NCBI RefSeq assembly: GCF_014198245.1 | Contig: NZ_JACIHE010000017.1 | Coordinates: 62,001-126,000, forward strand | DNA from: Bradyrhizobium sp. cir1 | GTDB taxonomy: Bacteria > Pseudomonadota > Alphaproteobacteria > Rhizobiales > Xanthobacteraceae | Reading direction: 5' to 3' | Length of the DNA stretch: 64,000 nt | Notes under the pieces: generated by a model | The model's input: only the letters and a program-made list of their open reading frames with translations | The model's database searches: none | Told to the model about the DNA's origin: nothing | In this document: positions 36,654 through 44,895 of the stretch, in pieces | Position numbering within the stretch: the stretch's first letter is position 1 | How the letters are laid out: every line of letters begins with the position of its first letter | Made by a program: the position numbers and the translations under genes

Positions 36654-37178
36654 TCACTCAAGCAGTAAAGTACGAAGCGCGCCCCGGAAGTTGATCAATG
36701 GATTTCCATCGCTTTGTCGGGTCGCGATAATTCGTCCGATAAAGACGGTGTGTGTGCCAAGCACCTTGTGGTCATACAAAACGCATTCGAGCGCGCAAAA
36801 TGCGTTCGGTAATAGCGGTACATCGAGGGCGCCCTGATCCCAGGGCGCGGTATCGAAGCGGTGAACGCCTTTCGCCCCCTCCCCACCGCCAAAACGCAGG
36901 GCAAGGTGCTCCTGGTCACTGCGGAGAACACTGACTCCAAAGCTGCCGTTGGCAAGGATGTCATCATGCGCCTCGGAGTGGGCATTGATGCCAACGACCA
37001 GGCACGGCGGCTCCTTGCAGACGGACGTCACAGAACTCACCGTCAGTCCTCGTCGTCCGGCTGCCTTCCCGGTCGTCACGATGGCGACACCGCTCGCCAG
37101 GCTTTGCATGGCATGGCGGAACTCTGCCGGTTGGATGGACGGCATATCCCGAATCGCAGGAGAGAACTGGTGGCTCAT
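36654..37178 (-). CDS. flavin reductase-like (FMN-binding) protein
   Basis: 174 residues, the typical size of the HpaC/flavin reductase-like family. Motifs: FRHAMQSLASGVAIVTTGKA, GLTVSSVTSVCKEPPCLVVG (FMN phosphate-binding stretch), FGVSVLRSDQEHLALRFGGG and GTHTVFIGRIIATRQSDGNP. The enzyme would reduce free FMN with NAD(P)H and feed a flavin-dependent monooxygenase. The only such monooxygenase in the window is the luciferase-like one at 4846-5874. Starts at 37178 and 37145 are both possible. The neighbouring genes on both sides are separated by long spacers. Confidence 0.88.
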   Translation of the reverse strand: MSHQFSPAIRDMPSIQPAEFRHAMQSLASGVAIVTTGKAAGRRGLTVSSVTSVCKEPPCLVVGINAHSEAHDDILANGSFGVSVLRSDQEHLALRFGGGEGAKGVHRFDTAPWDQGALDVPLLPNAFCALECVLYDHKVLGTHTVFIGRIIATRQSDGNPLINFRGALRTLLLE

Positions 37179-37605
37179 GATCAGCCTCTGCAGTTGAACC
37201 CCACTTCTAGTGTCTCCGCACCCAGAGAAGACTTTGATCCCTATTGGGCCTGTGTCGAAATTGCGTGACGAGTAGGCTCAGATTGAGACCGAGTATGCCT
37301 GCGATGTCCGCTGGATCAGCTACAGTCATGACCGGACGGACGTGCAATATCTCGGCGCGTTACGCTGGATGGCGATCGCGGCGGCGGAACTGAGAATTGC
37401 CGCCGCCACTGTTTCAACAGGCCCCCCATCAAACAGCGAACCGTGCTGAGCAGCCCGGCGACGCGCCAGTGCACATGGAGCGATGGTCGCGATCCGACCA
37501 GCTGGGCTGGAACCTCGCCGGGCCTCGTGCGGACGGGATGATGCCGATTGCGGTATCGGCCCGCGCCTGCCAAAGTTTCCCCGCATGTAGACGGCATCGG
37601 CGGAC
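37179..37605. other. spacer, no supportable gene
   Basis: A minus frame at 37326-37597 is open but low-complexity (AAAILSSAAAIAIQ). It may be a remnant of an unidentified gene. No regulatory signal is recognised. Confidence 0.35.
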
Positions 37606-37791
37606 CTAATGTACTTTTAGGAGAACACGTTTTTTTGCCTCGAGAAGATGCTGATCGAGCGTCGCGTGCAGCGTACCCCGCAGCTCCGGCGGGATTGAGC
37701 TATCTGTATCAATCAATTCCCGAAACTTGCGAATGATGTGTTCTATCACTGCAATAGATCCGAGTGTCTCAATCCTCTGCCAGGACATCAT
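37606..37791 (-). CDS. small helical hypothetical protein, 61 aa
   Basis: The frame reads MMSWQRIETLGSIAVIEHII, RKFRELIDTDSSIPPELRGT and LHATLDQHLLEAKKRVL. It is almost entirely amphipathic helix with a central Pro-Pro break, as in small dimerising regulators. I cannot name the family. The composition argues for a real gene. It precedes the trpD-like gene on the same strand and lies on its 3' side. Confidence 0.5.
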   Translation of the reverse strand: MMSWQRIETLGSIAVIEHIIRKFRELIDTDSSIPPELRGTLHATLDQHLLEAKKRVLLKVH

Positions 37792-38037
37792 CGATTATCT
37801 CCTTCGCGCAGCGCTTCGTCGCGGGTACTCACCTCGGCAACCCGGGCTGCAACAGGCTATCGTCGATAAGAAAGTTGGCTCTCGCGTCCCGTGCTCAATG
37901 CGAATTGGCGTCAGGCCGAGCTCAGGCGGTGCACGCTCCTTGAAATTCCGCAGTGACGTGCATTCCTGGCTGCAATATTTTCGCGCTCGTGAGCTGCAGA
38001 CTTGGTCGCAATACTGGAACATCGGCCAACTCGGCTG

Positions 38038-39051
38038 TCAGGCGTTCGAAACTGCGATGAGGCGTTTCAGTCGAGCGGCTGCGGCGCCGCGATCAAGTGA
38101 TTCTTGTCCAAGTGCTACGCCTTCCTGCAGTGTCGAGGCCCGCCCGGCCACGATCAACGCCGCCGCCGCGTTCAAAAGCGCGGCGTCGCGAAATGGACCT
38201 GATGCGCCATCAAGCGCATTTTGCAGCGCAACGGCATTAGCCTCCGCATCGCTGCGCTCCAGCGCGTCGTTGCGGCAGCGGCGGAGCCCGGCTTGTTCCG
38301 GCGTCACTTCGAAGGTGCGGACCATACCTGCCTCAAGCGCAGCAACAAATGATGGGCCGGTGAGGGTTAGTTCGTCGAGCCCGTCCGAGCCATGAACAAC
38401 CCAAACCGACTCGGCACCAAGGTTCTTCAAGACGCACGCCAGAGGCTGCACCCATTCGGGAGACAATGCCCCAACGATCTGCCGCTTGACCCCGGCCGGA
38501 TTGCACAGAGCCTCGATCAGATTAAAGATCGTATGGGTTCCAACTGCGTTCCGGATCTGCCCAATGCGCTGCATCGCCGGATAGTGCGCTGACGCAAACA
38601 TGAAGCCGATGTCGGCTTCCTGCACACAACGTGCGATGGCCTCAGGCTTGAGATCGACCTTCACACCGAGGCGCGCCAACACGTCTGCGGTGCTTGAACC
38701 AAAAGACGCAGCGCGGTTGACATGCTTGGCCACAGGAATGCCGGCCCCGGCAACGATGAAGGAAGCGCACGTCGACACGTTGACCGAATACATAAGGGTC
38801 TCGCTCGTGCCAGCGAGACCGACGGGCTCGCATGCCACCTCGACCCGCGGCAACCTATTCCGCATCGCCGAGGCGGCGCCGGTGACTTCTTCGACCGTCT
38901 CGCCCCGGACCCGCATCCCCATCAACAAGGCACCGATTTGCGAGGGAGTTGCGTAACCCGACATCATGCTGTCGAAGGCTGACGCAGTTTCGTCACGCGT
39001 CAGAGCGGCGCCTGTGGCAACTTTGCCGATGATCGATCTAAGCACTTCCAT
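38038..39051 (-). CDS. TrpD-like anthranilate phosphoribosyltransferase with altered PRPP motif
   Basis: 337 residues, full length for TrpD. The overall fold signature is intact: MRVRGETVEEVTGAASAMRN, NVSTCASFIVAGAGIPVAKH, GTHTIFNLIEALCNPAGVKR and HGSDGLDELTLTGPS (metal Asp-Glu). However, the PRPP loop GTGGD of canonical TrpD is GTSET here (residues 81-85), and KHGNR is KHVNR (109-113). The Asp of GTGGD, which binds PRPP, is therefore missing. This points to a changed substrate or lost activity. A trpD copy on the B. japonicum symbiosis island is known to me only by annotation. No other trp gene is nearby. The NolA-type promoter (e) lies about 160 bases upstream, suggesting symbiotic control. 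Confidence 0.85.
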   Translation of the reverse strand: MEVLRSIIGKVATGAALTRDETASAFDSMMSGYATPSQIGALLMGMRVRGETVEEVTGAASAMRNRLPRVEVACEPVGLAGTSETLMYSVNVSTCASFIVAGAGIPVAKHVNRAASFGSSTADVLARLGVKVDLKPEAIARCVQEADIGFMFASAHYPAMQRIGQIRNAVGTHTIFNLIEALCNPAGVKRQIVGALSPEWVQPLACVLKNLGAESVWVVHGSDGLDELTLTGPSFVAALEAGMVRTFEVTPEQAGLRRCRNDALERSDAEANAVALQNALDGASGPFRDAALLNAAAALIVAGRASTLQEGVALGQESLDRGAAAARLKRLIAVSNA

Positions 39052-39212
39052 CGAACTTTACACGTTCCTGTCCAAACCTCGAGCTCTTCCGTTCAGCGAG
39101 ACATTGTTGAAGAGACCCGGCACCGATTGCCTTGATGCAGCGGCCCGCCCCACGCGGCATGGCCTCATTGACGCTTGAGGCGGCAGTCGGTTGTGTGTGG
39201 GCACACTTGGCG

Positions 39213-39243
39213 AGGCTACAACCTGACGCTACGTGAGGGTCAA
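39213..39243 (-). promoter_or_regulatory. candidate NolA box upstream of the trpD-like gene (e)
   Basis: On the minus strand: -35 TTGACC, a 19-bp spacer, -10 TAGCCT. All invariant spacer positions are kept and the right half-site ACG-N3-CGT-N2-GGTT is perfect. The left outer arm is degenerate. It lies about 160 bases from the trpD-like ATG. Confidence 0.65.
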
Positions 39244-39469
39244 GCTCTCCATTTCGGTGGTGCCGTCGAGGGGAGATCCTCGACCAGCTAGAACACTGCA
39301 GTTTCTTGTCGTAGGACCGATGACACTGTCTGGCGCCCGGTGGCCGCGTCCGCAGCGGCCTCTTTACCGCGGTGTTCCGACCGGATCACCGCATCCTAGA
39401 AAGCCTTTTAGCCTTCGGGCGCCGCCGTGGTGAAGCGTTGAAACGGCAAACGAACAGGCCGCCACATCG

Positions 39470-39769
39470 TCACTTCGATTCGCTGCTCTTCTTGCCAGTG
39501 TCTCGCACGGAGATCACGTAGCGACATTGCTGACTGAGGCTCGCTTGCTTGGATCTGAGGCAGGCAGTGATAGCGGCGCGATCTGGTATGTGGCTGCTAC
39601 AAAGGCGGAATACGTCCTCCATGCAGGCCTCTTTCTCTTCTGCGGTCGGCGTTTGATCGCGCGCGTTGACCGGCCCGGGGATTACAGCTGTCATTGCGAC
39701 GACAAGAGCGATGGCGCAGTGGTAGATTGTGAGGCGCGAAGTTAACTGACTTCGTTGAGTGTGAGTCAT
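39470..39769 (-). CDS. small exported Cys-containing protein, 99 aa
   Basis: A signal peptide (TIYHCAIALVVAMTAVIPGP, cleavage near VNA-RD) precedes a mature part with EEKEACMEDVFRLCSSHIPD and ITACLRSKQASLSQQCRYVI. The four cysteines (C-x6-C...C-x10-C) probably form two disulfides in the periplasm. Small proteins with this C-M-x-D-V-x-R-L-C layout are common and uncharacterised in Bradyrhizobium. It is alone on its strand. Confidence 0.75.
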   Translation of the reverse strand: MTHTQRSQLTSRLTIYHCAIALVVAMTAVIPGPVNARDQTPTAEEKEACMEDVFRLCSSHIPDRAAITACLRSKQASLSQQCRYVISVRDTGKKSSESK

Positions 39770-40404
39770 GATATCCCTTCAAGTCCGTGTGGCTACGTTA
39801 TTGTTCTTCCTGCGCGGAGCGCAACATGACCTGTCAACCGGTAAACAGGCCGGAACTGCTTAAGGACGGTGCCGGCATGCTCGTGCTTCCGCTTTTGCGG
39901 TCCGTACGGTGCTGGTCATCTGTCCGGCACGACAGAAACGACACGTGCCGTAGTGGCGCAGCACCACGAACCGTGGAAGCACTGGCGGCTGAGCTGGCCC
40001 AGCAAGTGATCATTCTGGAACTTCCAGTTGTTCGGTGCATGCCTGGACGTCGCGAGGCATTGCTAGGGCCTGACATGTGCTTAGGTACCCTGGCTCACCC
40101 TACCGCGAACCGACTAATGACGCCGTAGCAGGCGCGACGCCGGGTTGATGGGAGCAGGCAAAAGGGGCAGGTGCGCCCAAGCCACCGTTGATGATGCATT
40201 CGATCGTTCAGAGCGAACCATGATGGCGAGCGCCGAGACTATGTTTGGTGTAATCGCGCCTGTGTTCCGCGATATGTGAAGACCTAGGGTGGGGTATCTG
40301 GGATGGAGCCTCCATCGTCCGTTCCGCCGAGGCGACGGTCCCTGGGAGCGCCTGCCGTGCAGAGCTCGAAACGCGCGATTTCGTCCAGCCGCGACAGGAA
40401 CAAC
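39770..40404. other. gene-poor stretch downstream of promoter (f)
   Basis: Overlapping frames on both strands without family resemblance. A minus frame from 40493 to 40284 is the out-of-register continuation of the 31-codon ORF at 40405-40500 and might show that the latter is a frameshifted longer gene. Confidence 0.4.
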
Positions 40405-40500
40405 TCAGACGCAGCGCGAGAGATACACCTGGAGGATCTTATAGTTCTGATCGAGTCGCGCCAGGTGAGTGTAGATGTCTGAAACATTCGCAATTCTCAT
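40405..40500 (-). CDS. 31-aa small ORF behind NolA-type promoter (f)
   Basis: ATG at 40500, about 45 bases after the predicted start of promoter (f). It reads MRIANVSDIYTHLARLDQNY followed by KILQVYLSRCV and a TGA. The composition is protein-like and amphipathic. It could be a true micropeptide or the surviving start of a longer gene. The same ATTGCGAATGTYTCA sequence around its start recurs about 60 bases behind promoter (d). Confidence 0.35.
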   Translation of the reverse strand: MRIANVSDIYTHLARLDQNYKILQVYLSRCV

Positions 40501-40551
40501 GACGTGTCCGGAACGGTATGGATTGTCGGACGTAGTTCCCGCTTGTCGAGG

Positions 40552-40582
40552 ATCGTACAATCTAACGCTACGTGCGGTTCAA
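40552..40582 (-). promoter_or_regulatory. candidate NolA box / MerR-class promoter (f)
   Basis: On the minus strand: -35 TTGAAC, a 19-bp spacer, -10 TACGAT. The dyad is AACC-N2-ACG-N3-CGT with the right outer arm GATT instead of GGTT. One of the best copies. Confidence 0.68.
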
Positions 40583-40792
40583 GCCCCTTCGTGCGTCTGA
40601 TCGTCTGAGGATGTCGGGGGCTGTGCATTCTTCGTACGAGCCTCGGCTGCAACGCGCACTGTGGTGTTTCAGAATAGCGGCTGTGCATGGTGACTGTCCG
40701 TTTCGCAACCGTGGCTCCGAGCGTCGCTGTTACGTGATTATACGGAGCGCCGGTGTCGCATTTCTTTGATCTGCGAATTGCATGCTCGCGGC

Positions 40793-40999
40793 ATGAATCC
40801 GAAAAGTAAACTCTACCAACCCGAGCACTGGCGAGGCCGTGCGGAAGCAACGCGAAAGAAAGCGGAAGCGCTCGCTGACGGAAAAGCCAAAGACAGGCTG
40901 CTCAAAATTGCCGTGGAATACGACAAGCTGGCTCGGCGCGCCCACGCGTGGCAGATGCACAAAGAGGAGGACGAGACCTGGCATGAGGAAGAGCTGTAA
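40793..40999 (+). CDS. small charged helical hypothetical protein, 68 aa
   Basis: Starting at the ATG at 40793 it reads MNPKSKLYQPEHWRGRAEAT, RKKAEALADGKAKDRLLKIA and VEYDKLARRAHAWQMHKEED. It is strongly helical, highly charged and free of Cys. An in-frame ATG 27 bases upstream is also possible. Short proteins with H-W-R-x-R-A-E-E/A-x-R-x2-A are widespread and uncharacterised in Bradyrhizobium. Function unknown. Confidence 0.7.
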   Translation: MNPKSKLYQPEHWRGRAEATRKKAEALADGKAKDRLLKIAVEYDKLARRAHAWQMHKEEDETWHEEEL

Positions 41000-41599
41000 A
41001 GCGCCCCTGCGGATCATCAAAAGGCGCCAGCCTGTTGATCGCTAGCCGACCCAATGGCCACGCAAATGTCGCTCAGCGAGCAAGTCAGTGCCTGGAGGAA
41101 CGTTGAGGGGCATCGTAGGGCGGCGCATCCTGACGGTCCTGTGCCGCGCTCCAGATCGCAAAATATATGTGAAGGCGGAGCAGTCCGCCTGCCCAACGCT
41201 CCTTCAGGCCTACTTGTTTAGTCAGCTTCTCGAAAGCTAATTCTCATATAAAAAAATGCGCAACCTACATCTCAATTTGCAGTCAATGCGTCGCAGTTAA
41301 CGCGGAAGCCCGTATGCCATCTGCGCCGGAACGTTCAGCTGTTACAGGTCAAGTGTTTGGAGCTTCGTCGCGGCTGCAATCGCATATCAGTTTCGCCAAT
41401 TCGAGGCATCTGCGTCATGCCTCAACATTTCCTTTGCGTTCGTCCGAGGGGCAGATTTCCAGGTAGTCGGGCGAAGTGTGCGCTGGAACCAAGTCTGTGA
41501 AGAGGTCTTCACGTCCGGTTTGATGGTCCGCAGACGGTGCGGCCGCGGTATGCGAGAGGCGTAGGAAAGCCCCCGCGCCTCTGCCGTCCGCAAAATAAT
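41000..41599. other. spacer, no supportable gene
   Basis: Includes an AT-rich patch near 41235-41280 (CTCATATAAAAAAATGCGC) that could hold a promoter, but no gene follows it closely on either strand. Confidence 0.4.
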
Positions 41600-41764
41600 T
41601 CAGAAGAACGTTGCGATGATCCAGTAGAGTCCCGCCCAAAGCAGCGCATTTACGAGGAGTGCGGCCAGCGGCCAAAGGTTCCACCTCTTTTGCGCCCGCC
41701 GGGAGCGACAATCGGCGCGGTAATGCTTGATCGGTGGGTGCTTTGGTGCGCGCCAATGCGTCAT
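41600..41764 (-). CDS. small single-pass membrane protein, 54 aa
   Basis: From the ATG at 41764 (GGTGA 4 bases upstream): MTHWRAPKHPPIKHYRADCR, SRRAQKRWNLWPLAALLVNA, then a hydrophobic end. A basic cytoplasmic N-terminus is followed by one membrane helix reaching the C-terminus. The frame is open further upstream, but that extension is less protein-like. Function unknown. Confidence 0.5.
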   Translation of the reverse strand: MTHWRAPKHPPIKHYRADCRSRRAQKRWNLWPLAALLVNALLWAGLYWIIATFF

Positions 41765-42677
41765 TTCACCAGACGTCGCGCTGGTCCACCGAAAAATGCC
41801 GGGCTTTGCATGCCTCGTACCACCCATAAGTTCGCAGTCCTCTTTCATAAGGAGAGTATCAGAATTGTTATCTGTTGCGCGGCGACTCTCCGGTCGATGA
41901 TATGCTCGTGTATCGTCGGTACAGTTAAGGTCGCTTTCCATTACCGCAGCAATCTACATGCCACGACGCAGAAGTGTCGGTACCCCTTTGATGCCAACAA
42001 AAGCGTGTCTGCCGCGCGTTGTCGACACAGAGTCGCTGTCAGAGGTCGGATTCGCAACGTCCATGTCTGAAAGACGACACCCGCATGGGCAGCAAAAGGC
42101 TCAGCGCTTCGCGAGCGCCATACCATGAACAATGAGTTGGGACTTGCATCGAAGTGACGCGGGAAGATCGATCGACGGTCGCCCAGATTGAGATCGACTA
42201 ATCATTGTTTCTGACCGTTAGCTTACGAGGAGGCACCGAGATGGCAGGCGACCCGCTGGATGCTATCAGCTCGAGACGGTTCATGCACCAGAGCCGCGGA
42301 CGCCGGACATGGGCATTGAGCACCATTCGAACTCGACGAGAAAGCTGTGAATGATCAAGTACGATCTCACCAAGCAGTTGTTCGCTGGGCAGCATCAACT
42401 GGTGCCATCACTGGCTTTGCAAGTCATTATGGAGTGTGGATGTCGAAGGTCACTACGGGAGCATGCCATGATGACGACCAATTCGTTGAAGAGGAGGAGC
42501 CGCCAGTGTCTTGTGCTCAAGCAGGTAGCCATGAAACATGAATGGCCACTAACGCTTGATTGAAGCGCGGGCGAGCGATGGCGGGCATCAGTGTTGCTGA
42601 TGGGCGCTCTATTCGGCGATGTGCGACCAATACTGGCTGGCATCGGTGAGTGAGATGCGTCGCATGAGAGGGGTTCG
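41765..42677. other. gene-poor stretch, 0.9 kb
   Basis: No frame longer than 70 codons has protein-like composition. No IS or RNA signature is seen. It precedes the phage-like gene pair. Confidence 0.4.
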
Positions 42678-42986
42678 ATGACAGAGTTGCATCATGAGCG
42701 GGAAGTTGCGATCGGCGGACTGATTCGCCATCGCCCAGATCGTGCTACCGCTGTACTCACGCAATCTGTGGGCCCTGAGAGCGTTCCGCCCACAACGCGA
42801 TCGAAGACTATAGCAGGAGAACGAGTGATGATGGATATCTGCGGCTTGCTCAGATGGTGCTCTGAAGAGCGGTATAGGAGCGCTGGGCCGAGGATCGAAC
42901 CGGTTGACGAGTTGCGAGACAACGTCATCTGCATCGATTTCAAGGCCCTCCGAAAGGCAAAGGAGCGGGCGTGCGAGCGCGGCTAA
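42678..42986 (+). CDS. hypothetical protein, first gene of a two-gene phage-like pair
   Basis: 102 residues from an ATG with GAGAGGGG just upstream. The C-terminal half (MMDICGLLRWCSEERYRSAG, then DELRDNVICIDFKALRKAKE) is well structured and helical. It overlaps the next gene by 16 bases. No family recognised. The neighbour suggests a phage or integrative-element origin. Confidence 0.55.
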   Translation: MTELHHEREVAIGGLIRHRPDRATAVLTQSVGPESVPPTTRSKTIAGERVMMDICGLLRWCSEERYRSAGPRIEPVDELRDNVICIDFKALRKAKERACERG

Positions 42987-43390
42987 TAGAGAAGCTGGAG
43001 GCCGGCCGTGTGCAACACGGCCGGTTCGCAACGGTTCCGGGATCAGGTCCTTGCGGCGTGTTCTTTGTACAGGGGCCTTGCGGGTGTGAACTAAAGATAA
43101 CTGGATTTGTCCGTCCTGGCTGGGAGCATGTCGCTGTCTCGACGCCGCGGCGCTGTCCGAACTGGGAAGAGATGTGCTTTGCCAAAGACCTGTTCTGGGA
43201 TGAAGAGGAGTGCGTCATGCAACTGCATCCGCCACATTCGCAGTATGTGAATAACAGCCGATATTGCCTTCACTTGTGGAGACCCACTCATCGTGACATC
43301 CCGATGCCGCCGCCGAGCTTTGTAGGCATCGTTGGACTAGGGCCCTCAGACGCGGCAATGTTGTTCGCGCGGATGAGCGCGACACCATGA
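42971..43390 (+). CDS. DUF7694-like phage-associated protein
   Basis: 139 residues from a GTG with AGGAG 5 bases upstream. The core GWEHVAVSTPRRCPNWEEMC, FAKDLFWDEEECVMQLHPPH and SQYVNNSRYCLHLWRPTHRD matches what I remember of the DUF7694 family found in phage and prophage genomes: W-E-x2-S, conserved tryptophans, and a C-terminal L-H-L-W. No biochemical role is known. A 10-bp GC-rich hairpin lies inside the coding region at 43002-43024. Confidence 0.7.
   Translation: MRARLIEKLEAGRVQHGRFATVPGSGPCGVFFVQGPCGCELKITGFVRPGWEHVAVSTPRRCPNWEEMCFAKDLFWDEEECVMQLHPPHSQYVNNSRYCLHLWRPTHRDIPMPPPSFVGIVGLGPSDAAMLFARMSATP
43002..43024. other. perfect 10-bp GC-rich hairpin inside the DUF7694 gene
   Basis: CCGGCCGTGT, a 3-base loop GCA, then ACACGGCCGG. 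In mRNA it lies about 30 bases after the GTG start and could hinder translation. It may also be chance in GC-rich coding DNA. No T-run follows, so it is not a terminator. Confidence 0.4.
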
Positions 43391-43970
43391 TGAGTTGAGT
43401 TATTGACATCCAAGCGGAGGCGACGCCGAGCGGCTGCAGAAACACCGATTCGGCGTGGCCGAACTGAGGCGTCAAAAGTGGGTATATGTCGGGATCGATC
43501 GCCTGTTGCCGTATGCGGGGGGCTGAGCCTGAATTAGCTGCTCTCATGTGGGAGCAGCAAACAGTGCACCGATCCCGGCAAAGATCGCGGAGCCGGGCTG
43601 AACGCGGTTCGCCAGTAACAACAGCATCTCGCCGGGTCGACGACCGGTCACAAGGCAATCACTGAGCGATCCGAGGACGCGAATTGCGCACTCTTTGGCG
43701 CGAGAAGTGTGTGCCGACGAGCGAAATAACGCGATGATGGTGAGAGCGAGGTCAACGCGACAGTCGAATTCAGTTTGACGAAGGCGCTGGCGCCCTATCA
43801 CCCTGACTCCATCCGGAATTGCGCAGGGTCGGCTTGCCGTCGCTGTGCGACAGTCATGAGCTCGTTGGCCGCTACCCCGCCTCGGGAGCGGGGCTCGTAA
43901 GCAGAGACGGTCGAGACACCATCTAGGCGCGGGGGCGGTAGCTTCGCCAACTTATCTGGTCGTCAGCTCG
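43391..43970. other. spacer before nopT
   Basis: A minus frame at 43544-43801 (LALTIIALFRSSAHTSRAKE) is the only semi-plausible coding stretch, and I would not defend it. The 3' end runs into the tts box. Confidence 0.35.
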
Positions 43971-44000
43971 TCGTCAGCTTGCCGCAAGATCATTCGCAAG
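43971..44000 (+). promoter_or_regulatory. tts box (TtsI-binding site) of nopT
   Basis: TCGTCAGCTT is followed by GCCGCAAGAT and a CGC near the right end. Ten of ten bases match the left half of the tts box, and the AAG-N-T core of the right half is present. It stands about 63 bases before the nopT ATG, the usual distance for type III secretion effector genes. A partial copy of the left half (TCGTCAGCT) immediately precedes it. Confidence 0.65.
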
Positions 44001-44062
44001 CAGAGCGTAAGCAGCCTGCGCTCGCTCTGAGGAAAGTACGCTGAAGAAGCAGGCGAACCGGC

Positions 44063-44895
44063 ATGCATAATCGAGTTAGTGACCGATCCACACGCCCTGA
44101 TCAAGCTGACGAACCGAGTCGGTCGGCGGACAGTTACGAATTTGCTCAAATATTGAGAGATCTCACTCAACGGGAGAGCCCGCCATCTGGGGAATTGGCC
44201 GACAAAATGGGGCTCTGCTGCAGCAAGCCGCAGACCTCAGATGCAATCATTTATAGTCCAAGCACCTCGGACCGCAGCACATCCTCTCAGTCCTCCAGCT
44301 CAAATCCATCCTCGCCAGCGAGGCCTATCCGTCCTCTGTTCGAATGCAGGACTGCTGAATTGTCCGAGGCCAATGTCAACGGGATCTGCGTTGGATTGGC
44401 AGCGGAGTGGCTCCTCAATCTCCCGAGCAGCCCATCATCCCGGATGAGGGCGCTGCGCCCCGGGAGTCAAAATCACAACTCAGCGGCAATGCTGCAGCAG
44501 CGGTATGAAGACCTCAAGAGTCTGTTGCGAAGTGATAGGGCGGAAGGTTCTCACAACCTTCAGGCAAAAAGTACGATGTTACGCGAAGCCGACCTAGAGC
44601 CGTTCGCCGGACAGACGCGATATAGGTTTGGTACATCTTCGCGCATTGACCAAATCGTGAATGAGGTCACCGACGATGGGTCGATCTATTTGATCAGCTT
44701 GCGTTTCGCCGCAGGTGGCGCCCACACAATCCCACGTCGACATCGAATGGAATGACGACCCTCTTTGATCCAAATTATGGGGAATTTACTGTTCGGTCAG
44801 ATCAGATGGGTGAGTTGTTAAAAAGTCTCGCCGATCGCTACAGGGACCCGAATCGACATGATATATCGACTGTCGTCACACAAAGGATGACGTGA
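44063..44895 (+). pseudogene. nopT: nopT, YopT/AvrPphB-family type III effector protease, frameshifted
   Basis: The first frame (44063-44755) holds the NopT N-terminus. The autocleavage motif DKM49-G50 is followed by LCC, giving the lipidation site exposed after self-processing, and the catalytic Cys is at 109 (NVNGICVGLAAEWLL). The catalytic His region (RFAAGGAHT) is reached, but then the frame breaks. TSTSNGMTTLFDPNYGEF, which carries the catalytic Asp, and the rest down to TGA at 44893 lie in the -1 frame. A one-base deletion or two-base insertion near 44720-44735 explains it. The product would be a truncated protease without its Asp, so the effector is probably inactive. Confidence 0.85.
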
